A DNA stretch of 42,908 nucleotides from an uncultured Acetobacteraceae bacterium (lineage in GTDB: Bacteria; Pseudomonadota; Alphaproteobacteria; Acetobacterales; Acetobacteraceae). The notes beneath the pieces are model-generated. The model saw only the letters and a program-made list of their open reading frames with translations. It searched no databases and had not been told where the DNA came from. This document shows, in pieces, positions 7,056 through 17,781 of this stretch. The translations under genes were made by a program, and so were the position numbers. Every line of letters starts with the position of its first letter. Positions within the stretch are counted from its first letter, which is position 1. The stretch spans positions 1 through 42,908 of the forward strand of contig CAIXDS010000276.1 of the NCBI GenBank assembly GCA_903918195.1, given 5' to 3'.

Positions 7056-8312
7056 CTACGCAGGTTTTCGCTGGTTGCGATCTGGCAGCATCCCCGGGCG
7101 CCGCACGATCACCACGGCCCTGACCCGCGCGTCCCGTTGCAGGATCGCGGTGCACAGGCTGTCGTAGCGTTCGGGCTGGTGCGTATCGCAATCATCGTAG
7201 ATGTACACCACCATCTTATCGAAGCGCGCCGGGTCAGAAAAGTACAGGCCGGTGTCACCGGCGATCTCCTCCTCGACCTTCTTGAAGTCGCCAGCGGTCC
7301 GCAGAACCTTCACCTCGATGATGAGCTTCAGGGCGATGATCCCGAAATCGTAGCGCGGCTGCTTCATACCGAAGCCGGGAAGATACTGCTCGTCGCGCAG
7401 TTGGTCGCCGAAGGCCGGATAGAGCATGGCCCACAAGAACGCCTGGACATGGGCTTCGCTGTCGATCAGCCAATGAGCCGGCACCGTGCCCTGGCGGGCG
7501 GCTTTTTCGTCCCACACCCAGCGCTTGAGCGCGCCCTGGGTGTGCTCCAGCAGGTCGACCACCCTGTCGAAATCCGGCACCAGCTCCAGCACCGCCGCCT
7601 GCACCAGGGCATTGGCGGCGGTGAGCCAGACGGCGCCGCGCTCCAGTTCGCCGGCGCCGGGGGCGGGTTCGATCAGCAGCCGCGCCAGCAGGCCCTGCTG
7701 CGCCGGGCGGGACGGGTGGCCGGTGCCGTGGAACTGGGCCGGCCAGGCGCGGCGCAGGCACAGGTCGAGCGCGAAGACGTCCACGTCGCCCGTATCCACA
7801 TCGGCGCGCAGCCGCCCGCGGCCGTCGAGCCGGTCGGCGGCGAGGGCACGGGCGCGCCGGGTCCAGTCTGGCCCGGAGGCGGGGCCGTCGGCGATCGTGA
7901 TCAGCCACGCCACAGCGTCAGCGACGACGCGCCCCTCGACCGCCAGCCGGGCGAGGCCCTCGGCGATGCCGAGCAGCGCGATGTCATCGCCGGCAAGGGG
8001 ATCGCGGCCAGCCCTGGGCCGGCCGCGGATGCGCTCGACCGCGCGCATGAATGCGTCGAGGGACGCCGGTTCGGGCGTCCCCCCGTCGGCGCCGAGCAGG
8101 AAGCCGGCGAAGGCCACGTCGGGGATGCCGCCATAGGCGGCGTCGGCCAGCGCTTGTTCGATCAGCGCCGGCGCGTCCTCGGTCGCCGCGCCGCGCAGGC
8201 GACGGGCAAAGCCGCGCGATGCGGCGCCGGCCACCGGCTCGGACTCCGCCACGACCGCCTCCAGTTCGGCAAGCCGGGCGCCGAGCAAGGCGGCGGGGGT
8301 CAGAGAAACCAC
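7056..8312 (-). CDS. PD-(D/E)XK nuclease, probable Argonaute-associated effector
   Basis: 418 residues from the GTG at 8312. The first 280 residues are alanine/leucine-rich helices of unknown fold. The C-terminal domain (about 280-418) has SEAHVQAFLW, then YDFGIIALKLIIEVKVL with D322, E333 and K335, the PD-(D/E)XK signature of restriction-type nucleases, followed by beta strands MVVYIYDD and AVVIVRR. The gene overlaps the 3' end of the Argonaute gene by about 13 bases. Inactive long Argonautes of the long-B group are known to use separately encoded nucleases as effectors, and that is the inferred role. A CTG at 8303, overlapping the TGA and preceded by GGTGG, is an alternative start. No ATG fits the overlap. 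Confidence 0.75.
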   Translation of the reverse strand: MVSLTPAALLGARLAELEAVVAESEPVAGAASRGFARRLRGAATEDAPALIEQALADAAYGGIPDVAFAGFLLGADGGTPEPASLDAFMRAVERIRGRPRAGRDPLAGDDIALLGIAEGLARLAVEGRVVADAVAWLITIADGPASGPDWTRRARALAADRLDGRGRLRADVDTGDVDVFALDLCLRRAWPAQFHGTGHPSRPAQQGLLARLLIEPAPGAGELERGAVWLTAANALVQAAVLELVPDFDRVVDLLEHTQGALKRWVWDEKAARQGTVPAHWLIDSEAHVQAFLWAMLYPAFGDQLRDEQYLPGFGMKQPRYDFGIIALKLIIEVKVLRTAGDFKKVEEEIAGDTGLYFSDPARFDKMVVYIYDDCDTHQPERYDSLCTAILQRDARVRAVVIVRRPGMLPDRNQRKPA

Positions 8313-10717
8313 CGGCTGTTCTGCAGCGAGCCCACGGTGAGGACATCGCTGCGCCAGTCCGGCACCAGCCGGAGATTGCCCAGCGCCCGGGCGATCAGGC
8401 GGGAATAGAGGATGGTCACCGGCTCCTCGGCCGGGAAGAAGCTGCGCCAGGACAGGTGGGAGAAGTGGAAGACCTGGCGGGTCAGATAGGTCAGGTCGGT
8501 GAAATCCGAGTCCGGGTGCAGTTCGATCAGCAGAGGATGCGGCAGCCCCTGGGCGTCGGTCTTCACTTCGTCGGCGCCGACCAACTGGAGCAGGGCCGTC
8601 CGTGGGCCAAGCTGGCGGCACTGGCCGCGGCGCGGCACCCCCACTCCCTTCAGGCCCCGGCCGCCGCCCGGCAGGAAATACTCGATCCCGGCCTGCCGGG
8701 GATCGAACAGGAAGAAGTCGTGGTGGCGCGATATGTCGAGAAAGGCGAACTCGACCTGATGCTGCCCGGCGATCAGTTCGCGCACCAGCGCCCTGATCGC
8801 CTCGATCTCGCGGTGTTTCAGCGGCTTGTAGACATGGAACACCAGCCGGACGTGATCGCCCGCCTGCCAGTTGTTCTGCTCGCGCACGAAGCGGATGGTG
8901 CCGGTCAGGCTTTCCAGCAGCGCCTTGGCATAGTCCTCGAAGGCGACCTCGCGGGTCTGCCCCCAGACGAGATAGCGGCCATCGGCCTGAAACAGGGTGG
9001 TGAGGCCGACATAGCGCGCCTTGGGGCCGAAGCGACCCTCGCGCACCTCGCTGGCGCCGAGGCCGATGACCAGTTCATGCGAGGCGGGCGCCCGGGTGGA
9101 CATCACGAACGGCGTGCCGCCAAGCTTGGCATAGCTGGCGAGGGCCAGATTGTTGAGAATGTAGGGCAGGTTGCGGTCGAGCGCCTCCATGGTCTCGGCC
9201 TTGACCGTCTGCACCGGCACGCCAGCAGCCATGAACGCGGCCTTGGCCACGAAATACGGATTGTCGGCGGCGGGCAGGGTCCGGTGGCTGGCCCGGATCT
9301 GCACCAGGGCGATGTCCGGCCGCTGGGGCAGCCGCTGCAACAGCCGGGCGATGGCCTGGCGATACTCCTCCGCCCGGGGCGCCGCGACTTCCTCGATCTG
9401 GAAGCGGACACGCTGGAGGCGGAACTTGCCGATCAGCCCACCCGGAAACGGATTGTCGGGCGGCCGACTGCGCGAACTGGTAGCGCGCCGCCACAAGGCT
9501 TCATCGAAGCCGTTGCACAGCGCCTGGAGCAACTGCTCGGTGCGGCCGCGGTTGCCGCGCTCGCAGACCACGGCAATGAGCGGCTCGTTGCGCTCATGCT
9601 GCATATATTTGTAGGGACCGAAACGCTTGATCCCGGCATCGGCGCTCTGGCCGGTTTCGCGTCCCTGCGGGCCGAACAGCAGGCCGGGCCTCTCCACGGT
9701 GATCGCCGCCGGAAAGGACGGGGCGCCTGCCTGCAACAGCCCACCGATGGTCGCCTTCAGTCCGCCGGTGAAGGTCAGCGGCAGGACCGGGCCGGTTTCA
9801 GCGATGACCTGGGCGATGTGCTGCAGCTTGTCGGCGGCGGTGACATAGCACCGGCGCCGCTGCTGCAGGCCGGCGAGGATGCGGGTAGCCGCCGCCGGAT
9901 AGAAGAGCCGGACGACCGTCTCCAGGGTTTCCTGCCGCGGCTCGAGGATGACCTCGCCGGCATCCACCGGGCCATCCAGCTCGGTATCGGTGAGGTGCAG
10001 CCGGCCGTTCTCGACCGCCGCAACGCAGCCGATGGTATCGAGCCGGGGCCGCACGCCGGCGGCGTCGTGCTCCTGGCGGCAGACATAGAGTCCGCGCGGG
10101 TCGAAGCCGGCCTTGATCAAAGTTGCAACCGGGATGGTGATGTCGTTGGAGGTGCCAATGTCGAGCAGCAAGGCGAGATAAGGCGCGGCCCCGGCCTGGG
10201 CCGGCTGCACCACGCGGGTATCGAAGCTGTGGCGCACCAGCACCTCAAGGCCCGGCGTCGGCTCCAGGCCGGCGTCGCGGATCGCCGCCGAGAGCAGGGC
10301 GGCCTTGCGGCTGCTGCCCCAGCACAGCAGGGGCTTTGATCGGCGCAGGATGGTGCGCCGGCCGCGCAGCCAGCGGAACAGCGCCGCCTGCACCGCTGTG
10401 CCCAACAGCAGCAGGTGCGTGGCCACCGGAACCTCGATGACCTCGCCGAGGACGGGCACATCGGCGCCAAGGCCAATGGTGAGGATGGCGTCGATCCGGT
10501 TGTCGAACCTGAAGGCATGCTCCGGGTGCGCCTCCCACAGGGCGCGGTAATCCTCCCCATCGCATTTGGGCAGCCGCCCGACCCGCATCGTCGTGGCCGA
10601 AAAAGAGATCGGGGCGAGGTTGAGCGTCAGCACCTCGCGCAGCAGCGGCGCCCCCGGTGCGACCGCCGGGGTATCGCCGGGCGGCGGTTGGAGCTCAGTC
10701 AGTTCGGCAAGAGCCAT
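8300..10717 (-). CDS. Prokaryotic Argonaute with degenerate catalytic site
   Basis: 805 residues. Residues 1-340 form an N-terminal/linker/PAZ-like region. Residues 345-370 contain LLFGP...GIKRFGPYKY, a conserved pAgo block. The MID domain (about 378-540) has NPYFVAKAAF and LNNLALASYAKLGGTPFV, the classic 5'-phosphate pocket motifs. The PIWI domain (about 547-805) has ELVIGLGASE, RLVFHVYKPLKHREIEAI, PLLIELHPDSDFTDLTYL, HFSHLSWRSFFPAEEPVTI and a terminal WFL. The first DEDX aspartate is replaced (IGLG instead of IGID), and the third is absent (FHVYKP instead of HRDG), so slicing is not expected. It would bind guide and target and signal to the overlapping nuclease gene, as in long-B pAgo immunity; that coupling is inference. 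ATG 10717 is the only good start; its ribosome site is weak. Confidence 0.9.
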   Translation of the reverse strand: MALAELTELQPPPGDTPAVAPGAPLLREVLTLNLAPISFSATTMRVGRLPKCDGEDYRALWEAHPEHAFRFDNRIDAILTIGLGADVPVLGEVIEVPVATHLLLLGTAVQAALFRWLRGRRTILRRSKPLLCWGSSRKAALLSAAIRDAGLEPTPGLEVLVRHSFDTRVVQPAQAGAAPYLALLLDIGTSNDITIPVATLIKAGFDPRGLYVCRQEHDAAGVRPRLDTIGCVAAVENGRLHLTDTELDGPVDAGEVILEPRQETLETVVRLFYPAAATRILAGLQQRRRCYVTAADKLQHIAQVIAETGPVLPLTFTGGLKATIGGLLQAGAPSFPAAITVERPGLLFGPQGRETGQSADAGIKRFGPYKYMQHERNEPLIAVVCERGNRGRTEQLLQALCNGFDEALWRRATSSRSRPPDNPFPGGLIGKFRLQRVRFQIEEVAAPRAEEYRQAIARLLQRLPQRPDIALVQIRASHRTLPAADNPYFVAKAAFMAAGVPVQTVKAETMEALDRNLPYILNNLALASYAKLGGTPFVMSTRAPASHELVIGLGASEVREGRFGPKARYVGLTTLFQADGRYLVWGQTREVAFEDYAKALLESLTGTIRFVREQNNWQAGDHVRLVFHVYKPLKHREIEAIRALVRELIAGQHQVEFAFLDISRHHDFFLFDPRQAGIEYFLPGGGRGLKGVGVPRRGQCRQLGPRTALLQLVGADEVKTDAQGLPHPLLIELHPDSDFTDLTYLTRQVFHFSHLSWRSFFPAEEPVTILYSRLIARALGNLRLVPDWRSDVLTVGSLQNSRWFL

Positions 10718-10812
10718 CGGGCACTCGCAAGATGTGGGGGGTGGAAGCGACCTTCTATCCCACAGATATGCGAATGCGGTTCTCTTGAAACAACCCTGGC
10801 GAAGCGCCGAAC

Positions 10813-10894
10813 CCGCGTCAGCGATTGAAGCCCGCAGGGGCTCGGGGCTTCAGCCCGAAAGCGCCGCCCCCGCCCCGCGGGGACGACGCCCATA
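10813..10894 (+). repeat. Structured dispersed repeat, copy 3 (diverged)
   Basis: It shares GCGTCAGCGATTGAAGCCCG, CAGCCCGAAAGCG and ACGCCCATA with copies 1 and 2, in the same orientation. The first hairpin region is shortened. The second hairpin is rebuilt as CCCCG/CGGGG instead of TGCCG/CGGCA, so pairing is kept although the bases differ. It lies upstream of the Argonaute start and marks the right edge of that block. Confidence 0.75.
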
Positions 10895-11283
10895 CACCCC
10901 TTCGACCGGATAACTAATGCCGATTCGGGCTACTCCAACGGCCGGTCAGCCGCCGATACAAGCCGGCCGATGCGAGCCGACTGCCTCGGCGCGTGAAGCG
11001 GACACTTTCGCTCGAGATGTCAACCGTTGGATTGAAGCGAAGGGCGGTTACCCGAAACGCCCGGAAACTCGGGCGGCGACGCTGATATTAGAACCAATTA
11101 AATTGTAATGCCCCAGCTCGGGCGGCAATTCTCCACTCATCACGACGCCCGACTCCGATCCGTTTTGCAAAATCTTACCTTGTATTCGGTACCACTTTGT
11201 CGCACCCGCATTTTTTTGTTGCCTGCTCGGGCCGGTTTCATAGCATCACTTCCTGGGTTGATTTTCATGAGCCTGGTGACGAA
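10895..11283. other. Intergenic region before the RHS gene
   Basis: No confident gene. A 63-residue frame at 10917-11108 (ending TLILEPIKL) could be a relic but has no ribosome site. The AT-rich part near 11160-11220 probably holds the RHS promoter; no clear -35/-10 pair could be fixed. Confidence 0.35.
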
Positions 11284-14200
11284 ATGCGTTCTTTTTATCG
11301 AACCGCCGTGATAAGGGCCGTTGGCGTACTCCTTGCGCTGTTGGCCACCATCCTGAGCACCGCGGCACCGGCCGTTGCGGCCACTAACCAGACCATCACC
11401 AAAACAAATGGCATCAGCACCAGCGGAGCCTCGGCCAACAAAGCAACGACCTCGTCTTTCAACAAAAACTTTATAATTCGTCGCCACCCTATGGATAACC
11501 TGGGCAGCGGACAGAATTTTCAATATTTCTTTGCGGGCACGGCGCCGATTTACGGATATACATACTATACGGCACTTAATACATCCACAACACCCTGGAC
11601 CCCGTATAATCCACAAACATTCCCACCATACGCTCCTTTGGTCGCATTTCAATACACCACTGCCCAACCAAGCCTTAATAGCCTTAATATATACGGCCTT
11701 CCGTCACTGTCCACGGCCACAAACGCGCTTTATAAAAATCTTATCACCAGCAATTATGACTGGTGCAACGCCTACACCACCACCGTCAGTGGAAACATTC
11801 TTAAGCAGAATGGCACTTCCGCCTGCTTCAATGTTAACTTTCGATCCCATGTCGATATTAACTTGTGGCAATATCTACTGAATCCAATATTTTTACCTCC
11901 AGTACCACCAAGCGATCCCAGCCCTATTTATTTTGATGTCTTAAGTGTATGGTACAACTGGACCGGCAATTACGCCAACAACAATTACACCGCCACGCCA
12001 GATCTCTACTATGTGTTTCCAGACGGCACTTTTTCGAATCAAACAAGCGCTTCGGGAGTGTCTTCGTATAGCCTGAGTTACCTTAATTCCCAGTTTGGGT
12101 ACACCACCGGTTCTCTGCCGGACGAGGTTTATGGCATATATCAGATGCCATTTCTGTTCGGCACGATCGGGACCGGAACCCTCATCATTTCGCCCGTCCA
12201 GGCCATTCCGGGGAAAACACTGGGAGCATGCGATTGCACGACCGGAGATCCGATCAGCATCGCCACAGGAAACGAGCATGAAAAGGTTGTCGATTATACC
12301 ACTCAGGGTGCAAACCCGCTGCAGTTTATTCGTTATTATAATAGCATGGCCAGCGACAGCTATTTCTCGACCTGGCTTGGGCACAACTGGCGCTCCAACT
12401 ATGACCGCTATCTTCATCTGAATCTGAATTCGAATCCGAGTCTTAGCACCATCGTCGCCGAACGCCCTGATGGAAAAATGCTAACATTCACCTGGTCCAA
12501 TAACGCCTGGGTATCCGACACCGACGTTGACGTCACACTGACCACTGTCAACGGTGTTTATACGTTAACCGATTCGGATGACACCGTCGAAACCTACACA
12601 GCGATACCCAACTCAACCGAAGCTGTCATCAACACGATCACCACCAGGACAGGCTATAGGCAAACTGTCAACTGGTCTGGCACCCAAATCTCCTCGGTAA
12701 CCGATAGCTACACGACCCAAACAAACAAAAGACAGCTAACATTTTACTACTACCAGAATGGCTTTGAGAATGGTCTTTTGCAGGTTATGCAGCCACCAGA
12801 CGGAAACAACGTTGCCTATTACTACGACTCAAGCGGCGGCACCGGCACACCATTCGACCGGCTGTATGAGCTCTCTTTTGCGAATGGCCAGTGGATTGTG
12901 TACCTGCATGAGCAATCTTATGCATATTACCAGCAGAATCAATCGAATCCGGCCATGCTTACCTGCGGCACCGGTCCTTACAACCAGCCCTATGGCCTGA
13001 CCGGGATTTTGGATGAATCCGGAAACCGCATCCAGACGATCTGCTACGATGGCAACGGGCGCGGAATTGGCAGCGCCGGGGCGATCGTCCCGCCTGCGAC
13101 GATGGGTGCCAATGCCATATCGATTTTGTACAATGATACGGCCGGCACGCGCACCGTCACCAACGCCTTAAACGAGGTAACAACCTACACAATCACGACA
13201 CTGCAAGGCGCTCCCAAGATTACCCAAATCCAGCGGGCTGGCACCGCGGCGGCGACAAAGACCCTTACCTACGATAACGCTGGCTATCTGAACAGCGAAA
13301 CAAATTGGTACCCCACGCCCAGCCAACCAACCAACACGACTACGTATAATAATAACTCCCACGGCGAACCAACAGTTATTACACAGACTATTACATCAGG
13401 CCAAACAACACAAACAATAACTACGAAGATAACCTACGACTCAGCCTGGGTTCACCTTCCCAGCGAGATCGACGAATACAACCTTGCGGGCGCAGTAGAC
13501 CTGAAAACTAATTTTACATATTATGGCGAATCTGCATGTCCACTCAGCGGCAATAGTAGCAAAAATGGTGCTCTCTGCACAAAAACTCTCACTGACGTGA
13601 CTGGCACATCCACTACTTACAATGGTGGCAATACACGGACGTGGAGTTATACATGGACCAGCACCGGCCAGCCGGCATCGGTTACCGACCCGCGCAACCA
13701 CACCACATACTTCACTTATCAGTCCAGCAACGGTGGGGTACCAAATACGGTGGTGAACGCGCTGGGGCAAACCGTTCTCAGCATTCCCTCGACCAACACC
13801 GTCAATACCAATCTATCCAGCTATTCTCCTGGCGGCTTGCCGCTCGAAACCCTTGATGCCAACAATGTTGCAACGACTTACGGCTACGACACGCGCATGC
13901 GCCTGACCAGTTGCAGCGTTCAGGCAACGGGCGGCCCATTCACCACCAGTTACACGATGGACGGGCGCGGTAGCCTGGTCAAATCGACGGCCTTTCCCGA
14001 TAATTCGGTGGTCGGCACCAACTACGATGCGGCCTACCGGCTGCAATCGGTGGTCAATGGCCTGCAGCAGGCCAGCATTTTCACCTATGACTTGCTGGGC
14101 GATAAGCTCAGCACGACCTACAGCACTGCCCTCACCAATGGCACAACTACTTATAGCCACACGGCGGCCTATAATGTCCTCGGCTGGATCACCGATGACA

Positions 14201-16641
14201 TCGAGGGCATGAATAACCCTAGTAATGGCATCAATCAGGACACATCGGTTGTCCAGTACGACACCAACGGCAACCCACAGATCATCCAGGACCAGCTGGG
14301 CCGTCAGACGACCAAGGCCTATGACGGGCTTAACCGGGTCATCAAAATAACCGATCCCGCTAGCGGCGTGACCGGCACCGCCTATGACGCCCACGGCCGG
14401 GTGCTCAGCGTGACCGACCCGAACAATAACGTCACCACCTACACCTATGACGGCTTCGGTGACATGTACCAACGGGTGAGCCCGGACAGTGGGACCACCA
14501 CCTATTCCTATGATGGCGCGGGGAATGTCACCCAGTCGGTGGATGCTTCCAATGTCACGGCCAACTACACCTACGATACGCTGAACCGGGTTACCACCGC
14601 ATCCTATCCCGGCAACCCGGCCGAAAACGAAACCTATACTTACGACAGCCCATCGGGTTGCGGCTACAGCATCGGCCATTTGTGCACCCTGACCGACGCC
14701 TCTGGCACGCTGACCCGCACCTATGACCAACGCGGCAATATCCTCACCGAATCGCGGGTCTATGGCACCGCGACGCTGAACACCGCCTATAGCTATGACG
14801 CGATGAACCGCGTTCTGGAGATGCAGTACCCTTCGGGTTGGACGGTGAAATACACCCGCGATCTGTCGGGATCGGGACAGGTGACCAGCATCGGTGTGTT
14901 CCACGGAGCCATCAACACGGCGGCGCATCGCCAGCAATGGCAGCGCTATCTCGCCCATCCCGACCGGACTCCCCGGCCCTCGATAAGGGTGGGACCCAAC
15001 ACAGCGACTATCCTACCGGTCGCTTCCAAAATTACGCACGTGCCGTTCGGGCCGGAAAACAGCCTGACCTATAGCAACAACCTGGTGGAAACCAGACAGT
15101 ACGATCTGGATTACCGGCTAACCAGCATCATCACGCCATACAATGGCGGCAATGCTCAGTCGCTGACCTACAGCTATTATAATTCGGATATGGTCAACAC
15201 TATTACTGATGGCGTAAATCCAGCAAATAATCAGACATTGACATACGACACTCTCGATCGTCTCACCTGGGCTTTGGGCGAATATGGCCTGTTAGGCTGG
15301 ACCTACGACGCGGTCGGCAATCGGCAGACCCAGAGCAACGGCGGGGTGACCAATGTCAACTACGGCTACAACCTGGGCACCAACCAGCTCGCCAGCATCA
15401 CCACAAGCGGATCAAGCCTGCCGCTAAGCTATACCGGGTCGGGGAACGTATACCTGATTAACAACGGGAACGAGCCAACCTCAGTCGGCAAGATCGGCTA
15501 CAACCAGACCCGCCGTCCCCGCAATCTCGTAAACGGCTACGGCCAGAGCTTGGTGCAATATCTCTATGACGGATTTGGCAAGCGGCTGGTGGTCATCCCC
15601 CAAGGCGTCACAGCGCAGAGCCAGATCTTCCAGTATGATCTGGCCGGCCATCTGCTGGAAACCACCGACGTCAACGGCAACCCCTACACTGACCGCATCT
15701 ACCTCGATGACGGCCGGCCGGTGGGAGAACTGCTCCCCGGCAGCAGCACTGTCTACGCCATCCATACCGACCGCCTCGGTACGCCGCAGATGATGACGGC
15801 CTCCGGCCCATCCACAGTGTGGCAGGTCAACTACCACCCCTTCGGCTATATCGATACCGTCAACAGCACCGCCACCCAACCGATACGGTTTCCCGGGCAG
15901 TATCAGGACAATGTCACCGGCTGGTACATGAACGGCATGCGCGACTACGTCCCCATCTGGGGCGTCTACCTGGAAACCGACCCGGCCGGCCTGAAGGGCG
16001 GGCTGAACACCTATGCCTATGCCGGAAGCAATCCGGTTAATCGGGTTGATCCGAGCGGGCTTTGGACTGATCAGGAAGGCAATCCAGACTCGGATAGCGG
16101 ACAACATGTATATTACAATGTATTTGCTTCTCGCATTAGTCAATGCCCGTCCGACTATACGAACAATCTGGCAGGCAAAGTTTGGGGGGCTGGGAATAGT
16201 GCTATTGGTTTATTATTGGGTTTACCTGGATATGGGTTATCTATGGTGTCCTATGAGGTTGGACTACAGGCCAACGCCCCAGATATCTTATTACAGCACA
16301 ATGCAATTGAATTTACGAACAATGATCTTATGTTTCTAGGTGGTGCAATGACATTTGGTAATGTAGAGATTTTTGCAAACAGCGAAAATCAGATCTTTAA
16401 TGATTATAACGTGGGATGGATTCACGAGGGTAACCACACCGTGCAGTCTGAGTTGCTGGGACCATTGTACATCCCCGCTACGTCGCTTAGTTTGATGCTC
16501 GGAGCGGTGATTAACAGTGACTCTCATGGAGCCTCAAGTTTGATGTGGCCCCGGAAAATCGGACAGGGTGATAAGCTAATCCCGCCTATGGATGGGATGG
16601 GAACGAATGGGGAAGGTTACGCGGAAGCGGTATTCGGCTGA
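11284..16641 (+). pseudogene. RHS-repeat secreted protein with HEXXH tip, 3' end cut by an IS
   Basis: 1,785 residues as it now reads. A signal peptide spans about 1-32 (VGVLLALLATILSTAAPAVA, cut before ATNQ). At about 320 TGDPISIATGNEHEKV opens the DUF6531/RHS region. Dozens of YDxxGR-type repeats follow, then the RHS core end: HTDRLGTPQMM, YHPFGY, FPGQYQD, LETDPAGL and YAYAGSNPVNRVDPSGLW near 1590. The variable tip begins there, is AT-richer, and carries GWIHEGNHTVQSELLGPLYI near 1710, an HEXXH motif fitting a metallopeptidase-like toxin domain. The last 34 residues come from an inserted IS; the native tail lies at 17842-17940. RHS shells encase a C-terminal toxin. Start 11284 gives the signal peptide; its ribosome site is weak. 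Confidence 0.85.
16489..16540 (+). repeat. 52-base direct repeat flanking the IS, left copy
   Basis: This stretch of the RHS tip is identical to 17842-17893 on the other side of the IS. It encodes SLMLGAVINSDSHGAS and the next four bases. The immediate AGTT at its end matches the first four bases after the IS. Confidence 0.9.
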
Positions 16642-16894
16642 TTTCAAAGCTAAGGTTGCACTTGAAGCGATCAAGGGGGAACAGACGCTGGCTGAGATCG
16701 GGGCCAGGCATGGCATTCACCAGGTGATGGTGGCCAACTGGAAGAAGCAGGCGATCGAAGGGATGGCGTCAAGCTTTGGTGCCAAGACAGAGGTCGATGC
16801 GTCCATGGGGCCGGAGGAGATTGCCCGGCTGCACGCCAAGATAGGCCAGCTTGTTGTGGAACGGGATTTTTTAGTGAAAGCCTCCGGGAAATGA
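16607..16894 (+). CDS. IS3-family OrfA (helix-turn-helix transposase subunit)
   Basis: 95 residues: MGKVTRKRYSADFKAKVALE is the canonical IS3 OrfA N-terminus, followed by a helix-turn-helix (TLAEIGARHGIHQVMVANWK) and a C-terminal leucine-zipper-like helix (IARLHAKIGQLVVERDFL). It binds the inverted repeats and regulates transposition. ATG 16607 is preceded by GGGA; an upstream ATG at 16592 is less likely. The stop overlaps the orfB ATG. A slippery heptamer at 16867-16873 allows fusion to OrfB. Confidence 0.92.
   Translation: MGKVTRKRYSADFKAKVALEAIKGEQTLAEIGARHGIHQVMVANWKKQAIEGMASSFGAKTEVDASMGPEEIARLHAKIGQLVVERDFLVKASGK
16867..16873 (+). promoter_or_regulatory. Programmed -1 frameshift heptamer TTTTTTA
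   Basis: In the orfA frame the codons are GAT TTT TTA, giving T TTT TTA, a canonical -1 slippery heptamer. After slipping, reading continues AGT GAA AGC CTC CGG GAA ATG into orfB without a stop. This would make the OrfAB transposase, as known for IS3 elements. Confidence 0.8.
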
Positions 16895-17781
16895 GCCTGG
16901 ACCGGAGGCGGCAGATGGTAGACCCGGAGCATGACGGCCTGTCGATTATCCGGCAATGCGAATTGCTGTCGGTCAACCGCTCCGGCTATTACTACGAGCC
17001 GGTAGCGGAGGATGCGGAAACATTGGCTCTGATGCGGCTGATGGACGAGATTTTTTTGGACAATCCCTGTTACGGGTCGCGCCAGATGGTCCGCCATCTT
17101 CGTCGGCAGGGGCACGCGGTGGGCCGCAAGCGGGTGGCCCGGTTGATGGCGCGGATGGGTCTTGCCGCGATTTACCAGAAGCCGCGGACCAGCACGCCCC
17201 ATCCCGGGCACAAGATTTACCCGTATCTGCTGCGGGATATGGTGATTGACCGGCCGGGTCAGGTTTGGTGCAGCGATATTACCTATATTCCGATGCGGCA
17301 CGGTTTTCTGTATCTGGTGGCGGTGATGGACTGGGCCAGCCGCAAGGTTTTGTCCTGGCGTATTTCCAACACGATGGATGCGGAGTTTTGTATTGACACG
17401 CTGGAGGACGCTTTGTCCCGCCACCCACGGCCCCTCATCTTCAACACTGACCAGGGCGGGCAGTTCACCAGTCCGCGGTTTACCGCGGTTCTGGAGGGCG
17501 CCGGCGTCAAAATCAGTATGGACGGGCGCGGCCGTTGGATGGACAATGTGTTCATCGAACGCCTGTGGCGCAGTGTGAAATACGAGTGCATCTACCTGCA
17601 CGCCTTCGAGACCGCCAGCGCGCTGCGGGCCGGGCTCGGCGGTTGGATCACCCGCTACAACACCCAGCGCCCACATTCGGCGCTGGGCGGCCGAACACCA
17701 GATGAAGCATACTTTTTCGCGCCGGAGTTGCAACCGGCGCATGCGCCGGTTGCAACTCCGGCGCGAGGCTTGGCGGCCTGA
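16891..17781 (+). CDS. IS3-family OrfB (DDE integrase-type transposase)
   Basis: 296 residues with the HTH_21 region (YGSRQMVRHLRRQGHAVGRKRV) and an rve integrase core. The catalytic triad is visible: D in WCSDITYIP, D in FNTDQGGQFTS and E in FIERLWRSVKYE, with the K/R position two helical turns later. It is probably made mainly as an OrfAB fusion through the heptamer at 16867. The last residues (FAPELQPAHAPVATPARGLAA) are encoded by a 50-base perfect palindrome and look like an add-on to the family's usual end near DEAYF. Confidence 0.92.
   Translation: MSLDRRRQMVDPEHDGLSIIRQCELLSVNRSGYYYEPVAEDAETLALMRLMDEIFLDNPCYGSRQMVRHLRRQGHAVGRKRVARLMARMGLAAIYQKPRTSTPHPGHKIYPYLLRDMVIDRPGQVWCSDITYIPMRHGFLYLVAVMDWASRKVLSWRISNTMDAEFCIDTLEDALSRHPRPLIFNTDQGGQFTSPRFTAVLEGAGVKISMDGRGRWMDNVFIERLWRSVKYECIYLHAFETASALRAGLGGWITRYNTQRPHSALGGRTPDEAYFFAPELQPAHAPVATPARGLAA
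17717..17766. repeat. 50-base perfect palindrome in the 3' end of orfB
   Basis: The sequence is its own reverse complement from 17717 to 17766, centred on GCATGC at 17741/17742, with arms containing CCGGAGTTGCAACCGG. It would form a 25-base-pair hairpin or cruciform about 75 bases inside the IS right end. It may act as a terminator-like barrier or a transposition enhancer; function is unproven. Confidence 0.95.

Noticed and set aside
8051..10339. Rightward open frame of 762 codons
   Set aside because: Antisense to the Argonaute gene, whose MID and PIWI motifs are clear on the other strand.
5097..10894. CRISPR array
   Set aside because: Copies are about 100 bases long, far apart and separated by genes, not by uniform spacers.
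13813..14958. Leftward open frame of 381 codons within the RHS gene
   Set aside because: The repetitive VIG/VGI composition simply mirrors RHS repeats on the other strand.
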